From contig CAIYOD010000128.1 of the NCBI GenBank assembly GCA_903927755.1, positions 1 to 49,025 of the forward strand: a DNA stretch of 49,025 nucleotides. Direction: 5' to 3'. This DNA is from an uncultured Thermoleophilia bacterium (lineage in GTDB: Bacteria; Actinomycetota; Thermoleophilia; UBA2241). The notes under the pieces are model-generated. The model searched no databases. It saw nothing but the letters and a program-made list of their open reading frames with translations, and was not told where the DNA came from. Shown here piece after piece: positions 25,313-33,166 of this stretch. Position 1 is the stretch's first letter; each line of letters opens with the position of its first letter. The position numbers and the translations under genes were made by a program.

Positions 25313-26128
25313 TCAGCTCGCCAGCACGGCGGAGAACACCCACCAGGCCAGCAGAGACTTCGCGCTCAGGCTCAGGATGATGTAGGCCTTCTCGCCGAAC
25401 AGGTACTCACGCCACTTGCCCACCTTGTGGTACTGCAGCCACATGTTGATGGCGAAGACGTTGAAGAAGATGAACAGGCTGATGATGATGCCGTAGACGA
25501 ACGTCGGCGGCGCGGGTCCCTCCAGGCCGGGGCTCCAGACGTAGAGCGCCACGATGATCCACGGGATGATGCCGGCGAACGTGCCGAACCAGAAGCTCAG
25601 CCAGCTCGGCTTGCCCGGCGTCTCGTACTTCTCCATGAGCAGCCCGAAGAGGATCATGCTCGCGTTGACGCCGAAGATCGCGAGCAGCGCCGCGATGTCG
25701 CTCACGCCGGTGATCATGCTGATCAGCACGATCATGATGCTCGAGCTGAAGAAGTACTCGATCCAGCGCCCGTAGTTGCGATCCCGCAGCAGGTTGCGCT
25801 TGTACCAGCCGAAGACGCCGGGCGAGGGGATGATGAACAGCGCAAGGGCCGAGATGGCGACAAAGGCGAAGACGCCCCAGCCGAGCTGCACGTCGAGCAG
25901 CGTGGTGAGCTCCGGCGGAGTCCCGGGCGGCCCGGTCATGTACGTCGCCGTCACCGGCAGCGTGAAGCCGTTGGTGAGAAGGGCGATGGCGATGGCCTCC
26001 ACCGCCAGGATCACGCCGACGCCGATGTTCCAGAGGCGCAGGCGGCTGAGGCGGCGCTCGAGCTCGGGAGTGACCTCGCGAGCGCCGGGCGCCGGGTCGC
26101 GATCGGTTGCGGGAGTAGGACTCATCAT
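25313..26128 (-). CDS. Heliorhodopsin
   Basis: A 271-residue seven-helix retinal protein, recognised from the heliorhodopsin core: RWIEYFFSSSIMIVLISM, GVSDIAALLAIFGVNASMILFGLLMEKY and the helix-7 motif LSLSAKSLLAW. Lys257 is the expected Schiff-base lysine, Glu124 its counterion, and Ser253 sits four residues before the lysine, matching the K241/E107/S237 spacing of protein 48C12. Heliorhodopsins lie inverted in the membrane and are thought to be light sensors, not pumps. The ATG pair at 26128/26125 follows AAGGAG; the second has the better spacing. It follows a MarR gene by 25 nt. Confidence 0.93.
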   Translation of the reverse strand: MMSPTPATDRDPAPGAREVTPELERRLSRLRLWNIGVGVILAVEAIAIALLTNGFTLPVTATYMTGPPGTPPELTTLLDVQLGWGVFAFVAISALALFIIPSPGVFGWYKRNLLRDRNYGRWIEYFFSSSIMIVLISMITGVSDIAALLAIFGVNASMILFGLLMEKYETPGKPSWLSFWFGTFAGIIPWIIVALYVWSPGLEGPAPPTFVYGIIISLFIFFNVFAINMWLQYHKVGKWREYLFGEKAYIILSLSAKSLLAWWVFSAVLAS

Positions 26129-26153
26129 GTGCTCCTTGTGGCGTGTGTGGTGG

Positions 26154-26609
26154 TCATGCGGCGCAGGCCTCGGCGGCCGCCCGTTCGAAGATCCCGATGA
26201 ACGCTTCCAGGAACCGGCCGATGACCTCGAGCTCGTCGTCGCTCAGGTCCTCGGCGAGACGCCGGATCTCGCGCTCGAGCGGAGCGGCCTCCCTGGCGAG
26301 GTCGTCGCTCGCCTTGGCCGTCCGCGTGACGACCACCCTGCGCCGGTCGCTCGGATGCGCGGCCCGAGCCACGTGCCCGCCGGCCTCCAGGCGGTCGACG
26401 AGGGCCGTCACGGCCCCGGTCGACAGCTGAAGCCTGCGGGCGAGCTCGCTCGGGCCGAGTCCGCCGTTCGTCTCGAGGTTCTCGAGGGCGAGAAGTTCCG
26501 GGACGCTGATGCCCACGTCGCGTGCGAAGGCCGTGGTCAGGGTCAATACGGCGACGTCCAGGCGCCTAGTCGCCTCAGTGATGTGATCCGCCGTGTAGCT
26601 CTTATCCAT
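26154..26609 (-). CDS. MarR-family transcriptional regulator
   Basis: A 151-residue winged-helix dimer. Helices of the dimer interface flank the DNA-binding unit GLGPSELARRLQLSTGAVTALVDRLEAGGHVAR and the wing HPSDRRRVVV. These regulators usually repress their own operon and respond to small ligands or oxidation; there are no Cys in the ligand region and a single Cys two residues from the end. It is the first gene of a two-gene operon with heliorhodopsin and starts 4 bp from a concentric palindrome, so autorepression is likely. Confidence 0.92.
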   Translation of the reverse strand: MDKSYTADHITEATRRLDVAVLTLTTAFARDVGISVPELLALENLETNGGLGPSELARRLQLSTGAVTALVDRLEAGGHVARAAHPSDRRRVVVTRTAKASDDLAREAAPLEREIRRLAEDLSDDELEVIGRFLEAFIGIFERAAAEACAA

Positions 26610-26613
26610 GGGA

Positions 26614-26650
26614 TATCTTTCTATCGAGAAGTAACTCTACCGAAAAGATA
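26614..26650. promoter_or_regulatory. Concentric palindrome upstream of marR-heliorhodopsin
   Basis: An outer inverted repeat TATCTTT/AAAGATA (26614-26620, 26644-26650) and an inner imperfect one TATCGAGA/TCTACCGA (26622-26629, 26636-26643) share nearly the same centre (26632). The block is AT-rich for this genome and lies just upstream of the MarR start, where promoter and operator must overlap. A clear -35/-10 pair was not resolved. Confidence 0.65.
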
Positions 26651-26704
26651 CCCACTGGATGAGAATCTATACCCCTCGCGGGGCGCGCCGGGCGTCAAGG
26701 GCGG

Positions 26705-27121
26705 CTACAGCCCGACGACGTCGAAGCCCAGTGCGGCCGCGGTCTTGCCTTGGAGGCGATCGTGCGTCGCGAAGACCAGGTCGTCCCTGCCGTGCTCGCG
26801 GATCTGCAGAGCCGTTGCCAGGTGGATCGCGTCGAGGACCTTGAGCGGGAGAGGCAGCGATGCGCCCGCGCGCTCGAGGATGGACCGCGACACGGCCACA
26901 CGGCGCATGCGGCGAAGCATCAGGTGAATGACCGCGGCGCGCTCCAGCATGTCGTCGTCGGCCAGCCCGTCGGTGAGCCTGGCCCTGTCCAGGGTCCGCA
27001 GGCACTCGGCCTGCGTCAGCCAGGACGTGACAGCCACGTCGAACGAGGCAAGCCCCGACAACCTGTTGGGCTGCTGCATGACGATCCTCACGACCACGGA
27101 GGAATCGACGTAGGCGATCAC
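26705..27121 (-). CDS. PIN-domain ribonuclease toxin (VapC-like)
   Basis: A 138-residue PIN domain. Acidic residues of the Mg2+ site are visible in IAYVDSSVVV (Asp6), TQAECLRTLDR (Glu39), VLDAIHLATAL (Asp96) and FATHDRLQ (Asp118 region). VapC toxins cut tRNA or rRNA. The GTG start overlaps the stop of the upstream antitoxin gene (GTGA), the standard toxin-antitoxin arrangement. Confidence 0.87.
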   Translation of the reverse strand: MIAYVDSSVVVRIVMQQPNRLSGLASFDVAVTSWLTQAECLRTLDRARLTDGLADDDMLERAAVIHLMLRRMRRVAVSRSILERAGASLPLPLKVLDAIHLATALQIREHGRDDLVFATHDRLQGKTAAALGFDVVGL

Positions 27122-27420
27122 TCCGCGTCGTCCTCCTGACGAGGGAGCGAAGGACCGAAGTCCCGGTCAGCTCGGACTTCGACGAGGATCCCGGTGATGT
27201 CGCGAGAGAGAAGGAGCGGCGGCAGGTCGACCACTCCCCACAGCGCCGGGTCTTCTGACGGCTCTGTGATCTCGAGGTCTGCCGCCCCAACCGGGTCGCA
27301 GGGACCGAGCGTGGCGACCGGGATGTCGCGGCTGAGCACGGTGAACGAGCGTCCCTCCCGGACTTCGCGAAGATAGTAGCTGAGCCTGGATTTGAGTTCG
27401 GCGACGCTCACGGTGTCCAT
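27118..27420 (-). CDS. Phd/YefM-type antitoxin
   Basis: A 100-residue partner of the PIN toxin. The N-terminal MDTVSVAELKSRLSYYLREV with a following SFTVLSRDIPVATLGP strand is the Phd/YefM DNA-binding fold. The acidic C-terminal half (ITEPSEDPALWG...) would neutralise the toxin. The ATG coincides with the predicted transcription start, so the mRNA may be leaderless. The promoter contains a perfect palindrome suited to autorepression by the complex. Confidence 0.82.
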   Translation of the reverse strand: MDTVSVAELKSRLSYYLREVREGRSFTVLSRDIPVATLGPCDPVGAADLEITEPSEDPALWGVVDLPPLLLSRDITGILVEVRADRDFGPSLPRQEDDAE

Positions 27421-27426
27421 GGTCAC

Positions 27427-27455
27427 AGTATGACCAGAAGTGGTCAAGATGACAA
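27427..27455 (-). promoter_or_regulatory. Toxin-antitoxin promoter with embedded operator
   Basis: TTGTCA (27455-27450), a 17-nt spacer and CATACT (27432-27427) form the promoter. A perfect palindrome TGACCA-GAAG-TGGTCA (27431-27446) covers the spacer and touches the -10. The start would fall at about 27420, the antitoxin ATG. Confidence 0.7.
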
Positions 27456-27497
27456 TGGGGCGGTGCTGGGTGACATCGCAGCCCGGCCGGCGCCCGC

Positions 27498-28949
27498 TCA
27501 CCCGGACGGTCTGTCCCGGTACCCCTCGGCGAAGGCCATGAACCGGTACACGTCGCCGAAGTCGGAGGCCAGACCGAGCGACACGCGGATCGTGTTGGGC
27601 ACCTTGCCGGTGGCGTCCTCGATCCGCTGCTGGCACTCGTGCAGCGTGATGGCGACGCTCGGATCGCTGAAGCAACTCTCGACGTCGGCGCGTGTGATGC
27701 GATGGGCGACCTCGCCGTCGCCGGGGTTGCAGAAGCAGCCGCTGCGGACGGAGATGCGCTCGCGGGCGGCGGCGGCCTCGACGTCGTAGACGTCGTAGGG
27801 CCGCCCCTCCGGATCCACCAGGTACAGCGCGATGGTGGCGCCCCTGCGTTCCATGCCGGGCGGCCCGAACACCCGGGCCAGCGGCGAGCCGTCGGTATGG
27901 CTGAGCTCCGCCAACTCCTCGAGCAGCCAGCCGGCGAGCGCCTGCACACGGGCGTGGATGACTTCCATCCCGACCGACTCCAGGTGCTCGACGCCGATGC
28001 TCAAGGCCGGCAGCCCCAGGTAGTCGATAGTGCCGTCCTCGAAGCCGGTGGCGCCGGGGGCCAGGTGGTACCAGTCCTCCTGCTGGACAGACGCCAGCGT
28101 GATCGTCCCGCCGGCGAACCAGGGCCGGCGCAACTTCGCGAGAGCCTCCCGCCGGGCGATGAGGCAGCCGCTGCCGGTCGGGTAGCCGAACAGCTTGTAG
28201 AACGAGATGGGGATGAAGTCGGCGCCGATGGCCAGCGCGTCGACCGGGTTGGCCGGCGCGAACGCGGCGCAATCGAGGATGACGTCCCAGCCGAGCTCGC
28301 GCGCCTCGGCGACCCACTCGAGCGGGTGCTGGACACCGCTGAAGTTGGACTGCGCCGGATAGGCGAAGAGCTTCGGCGCGCCGTCACCGGCGCCGCGGAG
28401 CGCCGTCCGGACCTGCTCGGGATCCAGCCGCAGGTCCTCCTCGCGCACCGGGACGTAGGAGACGGCGGCTCCTTTGCGCGCCGCAAACTCGCGGATGCCG
28501 TTGACCGAGTTGTGGTTGTCGAAGCTGAGGAGGAAGACGCCGCCGGGGCCGAACGGGTACGCCTCGCCAACGAGCTTGAGCGCGCCGCTGGCGTTGGCCG
28601 TGAAGACGATCTCGAACTCGCCCTCGGGGGCGTTGAAGAAGCGGCGCACGGCGTCCCGGGCCTTGCGCGCGAGGGCGGCCGCCGCCAGGGACGTAGGACT
28701 CTGCGAGTGCGGGTTGCCGAGCACTGCCCCCGCCAGCAGTTCCTCGTGGCGGCGGAGCTGCGACTCAGCGTAGAGGCCGCCGCCGGTATAGTCGAGATAG
28801 GTGTGGCCGAGGCGGTCGAGGCGCGCGTAGTCGGCGGCCCGCAGGTCGTCGACGGCGGCGGTCGCCACGAAAGAAGGGAACCGCCGCAGGAAGTCCTTGA
28901 AGGCCGCCTCGCCCTGCTCGGCAGTGAACCGGCTGTCCGCGTGCATCAT
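27498..28949 (-). CDS. Class V PLP enzyme, MOCOS/NifS-like cysteine desulfurase fold
   Basis: A 483-residue fold-type I PLP protein. TYLDYTGGGLY at about 50 and ANASGALKLVGE are like the NifS domain of molybdenum-cofactor sulfurases. The PLP lysine lies in SFYKLFGYPTGSG, and the RSGCFCNPGDGEVAH loop resembles the catalytic-Cys loop GCFCNPGAC of that family. It therefore probably mobilises sulfur from cysteine, but no Moco or MOSC gene is nearby and the acceptor is unknown. Of the clustered starts (GTG 28955, ATG 28949, ATG 28946), 28949 has GGAGG at best spacing. It follows the FMN reductase by 31 nt. Confidence 0.78.
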   Translation of the reverse strand: MMHADSRFTAEQGEAAFKDFLRRFPSFVATAAVDDLRAADYARLDRLGHTYLDYTGGGLYAESQLRRHEELLAGAVLGNPHSQSPTSLAAAALARKARDAVRRFFNAPEGEFEIVFTANASGALKLVGEAYPFGPGGVFLLSFDNHNSVNGIREFAARKGAAVSYVPVREEDLRLDPEQVRTALRGAGDGAPKLFAYPAQSNFSGVQHPLEWVAEARELGWDVILDCAAFAPANPVDALAIGADFIPISFYKLFGYPTGSGCLIARREALAKLRRPWFAGGTITLASVQQEDWYHLAPGATGFEDGTIDYLGLPALSIGVEHLESVGMEVIHARVQALAGWLLEELAELSHTDGSPLARVFGPPGMERRGATIALYLVDPEGRPYDVYDVEAAAARERISVRSGCFCNPGDGEVAHRITRADVESCFSDPSVAITLHECQQRIEDATGKVPNTIRVSLGLASDFGDVYRFMAFAEGYRDRPSG

Positions 28950-28980
28950 CTCCACCTCCAGGCCGGCTGCGGGCGGCCTG

Positions 28981-29571
28981 CTACGAGACCGCGATCAGCT
29001 CGCGAGCGGCCGCGACGAGGTCCTCGCGAGCCTCCCAGTCGTGCGGTCCGTCCAGGCCCGTGGCGATGAGGTGCCCGCGCAGGTCGATGCCGGTCCACGT
29101 GAACCCGTACACCAGCCCCGGCAGGATCTGGTAGCCGTAGAGCGGCGATTCCTCCGCCTGCGTGCTGATGAAGTAGAACCCCTTGCCGGCAGGGACCCGC
29201 AGCGGCCACTGCTCCCCGCCCGTCTCGGCGGCGCCGGGCGTGATGAGCGCGTAGCAGCGATCGAGCACCGCCTTGGCCCACGACGACAGCGCGTAGAAGT
29301 AGACCGGGCTGGCCAGCACGACGACGTCGCACGCCTTGAGCGCCGGGTAGATCTGCTGCATGTCGTCCTGCTGCACGCAGCCGGCGTCGGGGCCACGGCG
29401 GCAGCCGTCGCAGGCCTTGCAGCCGGCGACGTCCATCCGGCTTGGGTAGAAGTACTCGGCAGTGGCTCCGCGCTCGACCGCCGCCTCGACGGCGGTGCGC
29501 AGCAGCGAGTTGGAGTTGCCGCCGGCGCGCGGGCTGCCGCCGATGGCGAGGATCTTGAGCCCGGCGGCCAT
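28981..29571 (-). CDS. NADPH-dependent FMN reductase / iron-sulfur flavoprotein-like
   Basis: A 196-residue flavodoxin-fold protein. The FMN phosphate loop GGSPRAGGNSNSLL (11-24) is followed by a cysteine cluster (GCKACDGC, then GC ten residues on), like the compact 4Fe-4S motif of iron-sulfur flavoproteins. SPVYFYALSSWAKAVLDR contacts FMN in the family. The ATG is 3 nt after the thrS stop, so it is co-transcribed with thrS and probably with the class V PLP gene downstream. Confidence 0.85.
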   Translation of the reverse strand: MAAGLKILAIGGSPRAGGNSNSLLRTAVEAAVERGATAEYFYPSRMDVAGCKACDGCRRGPDAGCVQQDDMQQIYPALKACDVVVLASPVYFYALSSWAKAVLDRCYALITPGAAETGGEQWPLRVPAGKGFYFISTQAEESPLYGYQILPGLVYGFTWTGIDLRGHLIATGLDGPHDWEAREDLVAAARELIAVS

Positions 29572-29574
29572 CGC

Positions 29575-31611
29575 TCAGCCCGCCTCGGGCAGCCGCCGCT
29601 CGCGCACCTCGGCGACGAGGTCGCCGATGAACTCCGCGAGCGGCCGCGCGCCCTTGTCCTCGCCGCGCTCGCGCACGCCCACGGCGCCCTGCTCCACCTC
29701 GCGGTCGCCGACCACGAGGATGTAGGGCACCTTCTGCAACTGCGCGTCGCGGATGCGCTTGCCGACGCTCTCGCCGCGGTCGTCCACGTCTGCGTGCAGC
29801 GTGAGCGACGCCTCGGCTCCTGCGGCGCGCACGGCGCGCATCACGCTCGCCGCATACTCGGCGTGGCGGTCGGCGATCGGCAGCACCAGCACCTGCTGCG
29901 GCGCCAGCCAGGTCGGCAGGTTGCCGCCGTAGTGCTCGAGCAGGATGCCCATGAAGCGCTCGATGCTCCCGAGCAGCGCGCGGTGGATCATGACCGGCCG
30001 GTGCTCTTCGTTGTCGGCCCCGGTGTAGCTGATGTCCAGCCGCTCGGGCATGGCGAAGTCGACCTGGATGGTGCCGCACTGCCAGGTGCGGCCCATGACG
30101 TCGCGGATGTGGAAGTCGATCTTGGGGCCGTAGAAGGCGCCGTCGCCGGGGTTGAGCACGTAGTCGATGCTCTCGCCCTCGAGGACGCGTGCCAGGACGC
30201 CCTCGGCGAGCTCCCAGACCTCATCCGAGCCGATGCTCTTGTCCGGTCGCGTGCTCAGCTCGATCTTGACGTCGGCGAAGCCGAAGGCGGCGTAGATGTG
30301 CTGCATGAAGCGCACGACGCCGAGCACCTCTTCTTCGAGCTGCTCGGGAGTGCAGTAGATGTGCGCGTCGTCCTGGGTGAAGTAGCGCACGCGGAACAGG
30401 CCGTGCAGCACGCCGCTCATCTCGTGGCGATGGACACGGCCCAGCTCCGCCATGCGCAGCGGCAGGTCGCGGTAGCTGCGCCGGCGGCTCTTGTAGATGA
30501 GCAGGCCGCCGGGGCAGTTCATGGGCTTCACGGCGTACGGCTGGTCGTCGATCTGCGTGAAGTACATGTTCTCTTTGTAGTTGTCCCAGTGGCCGCTGCG
30601 CTCCCACAACTCGCGGCGGAGGATCACCGGGGTGCTGATCTCCTCGTAGCCCGCCTTGACGTGCTCGGCGCGCCAGAAGTCGACCATCGCGTTCCACAGG
30701 CGCATGCCCTTGGGGTGGAAGAACGGGAAGCCGGGGCCCTCCTCGTGGAAGCTGAAGAGGTCGAGGTCCCGGCCGATGCGCCGGTGGTCGCGCTGGCGGG
30801 CCAGCTCCAGTGCCTCGAGGTACGCCGCCAGCTCTTCCTTGCTGGGGAAGGCGGTGCCGTACACGCGGGTGAGCATGGGGTTCTTCTCGTCGCCGCGCCA
30901 GTAGGCGCCGGCGAGGCTGGTGAGCTTGAAGGTGCCGCTCCCGAGCTTGTTGGTGCTCGGCAGGTGCGGGCCGCGGCACAGGTCCACGAACTCGCCCTGA
31001 CGGTAGACGCTGATGGTGGGGACCTCGTCGCCGGTCGCCTCGGCGGCGGTCACGAGGTCCTCGATGAGCTCGACCTTGAACTGCTGGTCGAGCCCCAGGG
31101 GCAGGCCGGAGGCGCCCGTGCCGGGCTCGCCGGCCCCGAACACCGCGAGCGCCTCGTCCACCGGCAGCTCGTAGCGCTCCACCGGCAGGTTCTGGCTGAC
31201 GATCTTTGCCATCTCCTTCTCGATGCGCGCCAAGTCGGCCTCGGCGATGGGCTCCGGAAGCTGGAGGTCGTAGTAGAAACCGTTCTCGATGGTCGGGCCG
31301 ATGGCGTACCTGGCGCCCGGGAAGAGGCGCACGATCGCCTGCGCCATGACGTGCGAAGCGGTGTGGCGCTGGATGTCGGCGGCGTCGGGGTCGTCGCCCT
31401 TGAGGGTGACGATCGCGATGGAGTCGCCGTCGCGGAGCGGCGCGGAAGCGTCGACCAGGAGGGTGACGTCCGGGTCGGCGGCGGCGGTGACGCGGCCCGC
31501 GATGGCGGCCTTCGCCAGTCGCGGCCCGATGGCCGCCGCGGCGTCGCGCACGCTCGCGCCGTCGTCGAGTTCCAGAGGGGAGCCGTCGGGGAGGGTGACG
31601 CGCAGGGTCAT
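29575..31611 (-). CDS. thrS: Threonyl-tRNA synthetase
   Basis: A class II synthetase charging tRNA-Thr. Domains in order over 678 residues are N-terminal TGS (1-65), the editing domain with HTASHVMAQA (HxxxH) near 75, the catalytic core (GPGFPFFHPKGM, MSGVLHGLFRVRYFTQDDAHIYC) and the C-terminal anticodon-binding domain (ILVVGDREVEQGAV). The length is slightly above average. ATG 31611 follows AAAGGA. I looked for a T-box in the 97-nt gap to the divergent EamA gene and saw none. Confidence 0.98.
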   Translation of the reverse strand: MTLRVTLPDGSPLELDDGASVRDAAAAIGPRLAKAAIAGRVTAAADPDVTLLVDASAPLRDGDSIAIVTLKGDDPDAADIQRHTASHVMAQAIVRLFPGARYAIGPTIENGFYYDLQLPEPIAEADLARIEKEMAKIVSQNLPVERYELPVDEALAVFGAGEPGTGASGLPLGLDQQFKVELIEDLVTAAEATGDEVPTISVYRQGEFVDLCRGPHLPSTNKLGSGTFKLTSLAGAYWRGDEKNPMLTRVYGTAFPSKEELAAYLEALELARQRDHRRIGRDLDLFSFHEEGPGFPFFHPKGMRLWNAMVDFWRAEHVKAGYEEISTPVILRRELWERSGHWDNYKENMYFTQIDDQPYAVKPMNCPGGLLIYKSRRRSYRDLPLRMAELGRVHRHEMSGVLHGLFRVRYFTQDDAHIYCTPEQLEEEVLGVVRFMQHIYAAFGFADVKIELSTRPDKSIGSDEVWELAEGVLARVLEGESIDYVLNPGDGAFYGPKIDFHIRDVMGRTWQCGTIQVDFAMPERLDISYTGADNEEHRPVMIHRALLGSIERFMGILLEHYGGNLPTWLAPQQVLVLPIADRHAEYAASVMRAVRAAGAEASLTLHADVDDRGESVGKRIRDAQLQKVPYILVVGDREVEQGAVGVRERGEDKGARPLAEFIGDLVAEVRERRLPEAG

Positions 31612-31708
31612 GAGCGACCGGTCCTTTCATCTTGCGCGCCCGCGCACCTTGCGGGGGCTGTTGACCTCGCGAGTCTACCAGACGGACTCGTGGTAGCATC
31701 CGCCCGCC

Positions 31709-32569
31709 GTGCTCGCCTCTCTCCTCGCCTTGGTCGCCAGCCTCTCCTGGGGTACCGCCGACTTCTGGGCCGGCCTCGAGTCGCGCAAGACGACTGTGTG
31801 GACGGCCGCGCTCATCGGTCAGGGCGTCGCGGCGCTTGCCCTGGTCGTGATGCTCCTCGCCCTCGCGCCGGAGACTCCCCCGGCCGCGGCGCTCGTCCCG
31901 GCCGTGCTCGGCGGAGTCGCGGGCGCGGTCGGCGCGCTGCTGCAGTACCGCGCCCTCGCCGTGCTCGACATGAGCGTCGCCTCGCCCATCGTCGCCGGGG
32001 CCGCGCTGGTGCCTGTGCTGTGGGGGCTGGCGCGCGGGGAGCAGCCGAGCGCCTTGCAGCTCGCCGGGGTCGCGATGACCCTGGTGGGGATCGTGGTGAT
32101 CTCACGCGGGCCGTCACATGACAGAGGCGGCGCAGACGCCACGCAGCCCCGGCGCGCCGATCGCACGGGGGTCCTCGTGGCGATCGGCTCGGCCGTCACT
32201 CTGGGCTTGTTCCTCGTCGCGGTGGACTACGGCGACGAGGCGGGTCCCTTCTGGACCGTCACCGTCGCGCGCACGGTGGCGTTCATCGCGCTCGCCCTCA
32301 TGGCGGTCGCCTCGCGGCCGGAGGTGAGGCCGCGCGGCCGAGCGCTGCCGATCCTGGTCGTGGTGGGGCTCCTGATCGCGACGGCCAACGTCAGCTTCGC
32401 GTCCGCCACCACGATGGGGTACCTCAGCATCGTCGCCGTGCTCGGCTGGCTGAACCCGGCCGTCACCATCGTCTGGGCACGAGCCGTCCTGCGCGAGCGC
32501 CTGCGACCGCTGCAGGTCGGGGCCGCCGTGCTCGTGTTCGCGGGCATCGTCTGCATCACCCTCGGGTAG
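31709..32569 (+). CDS. EamA/DMT-family transporter
   Basis: A 286-residue membrane protein of ten helices made of two EamA repeats, split by a polar loop (SRGPSHDRGGADATQPRRADRTG). The first helix has the SLSWGTADFWAG start and the repeat ends VGIVVISRG and IVCITLG are typical. Substrates of this superfamily are metabolites or amino acids; none can be assigned. The start is GTG with no ribosome binding site, 9 nt after a TAGCAT -10-like box, so the mRNA is probably leaderless. It converges on the receiver gene. Confidence 0.88.
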   Translation: MLASLLALVASLSWGTADFWAGLESRKTTVWTAALIGQGVAALALVVMLLALAPETPPAAALVPAVLGGVAGAVGALLQYRALAVLDMSVASPIVAGAALVPVLWGLARGEQPSALQLAGVAMTLVGIVVISRGPSHDRGGADATQPRRADRTGVLVAIGSAVTLGLFLVAVDYGDEAGPFWTVTVARTVAFIALALMAVASRPEVRPRGRALPILVVVGLLIATANVSFASATTMGYLSIVAVLGWLNPAVTIVWARAVLRERLRPLQVGAAVLVFAGIVCITLG

Positions 32570-32629
32570 AGTCGCCGATTCTCGCTCGAGCCCGTTCGTC
32601 AGCGATGCCGAGCGGTCTCGCGGGCTCGG

Positions 32630-33010
32630 CTACGCCATGCCGCCGAGGCGGCGTGCGGCGAAGAGGCGCGCCTGCAGCTCGTGCTGGCCGGCGGCGGCGT
32701 GGACGCAGTCGTCGGCTCCCGCGGCCAAGGCCTCGCCCACCTGCTCCTCACTCGCGGCGAGCAAGATGATGTAGGGCGAGCCCGTGCGGCGCTGGGCGCG
32801 GACCCTGCGGCAGAGCTCCGGGCCGCTGACACCGGGCAGGTCCCAGTCGACGACGGCGAGGGCCGGCACGTCGTCGCCGGTCAGCAACTCGATGGTCGCC
32901 GTGCCCTCCGCAGACTCGATCGGCTCGAGGCCGAGCGCGCTCAGGTCCTCGGCCATCTCGCGGAGCGCATACCTGGAACCGGCATCGCCGTGCGCGATGA
33001 GCACCTTCAC
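32630..33010 (-). CDS. Stand-alone receiver-like protein with altered active site
   Basis: A 126-residue CheY-like fold. The phospho-acceptor appears as Asp55 in VVDWDLPG. The acidic pair after strand 1 is missing (VLIAHGDAG, where VLIVDDD is usual), and the conserved Lys-Pro after strand 5 is replaced by HAAAG. Phosphorylation by the normal Mg2+ mechanism is therefore doubtful. The GTG at 33010 has a GGGGG site 5 nt upstream. It is paralogous to the receiver of the GGDEF protein at 37006. Confidence 0.8.
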   Translation of the reverse strand: MKVLIAHGDAGSRYALREMAEDLSALGLEPIESAEGTATIELLTGDDVPALAVVDWDLPGVSGPELCRRVRAQRRTGSPYIILLAASEEQVGEALAAGADDCVHAAAGQHELQARLFAARRLGGMA

Positions 33011-33166
33011 CTTGACCCCCTGCGGGACGGCCGCGCTCGCGGAGCGCGGCGAGTTCTCTCGAGGGTGATTCTCGGTGGCCGCGGCGCGGATGCGGATAGA
33101 ACGATCGCCCATGACGCGGACACGATCGCCGTGCCGCGGGACGAACCCGGGCGGCGCAGCCTCCGC

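Noticed and set aside
28897-32121. 1074-codon plus-strand open frame
   Set aside because: It is antisense to thrS, the FMN reductase and the class V PLP gene, with no domain; a shadow frame.
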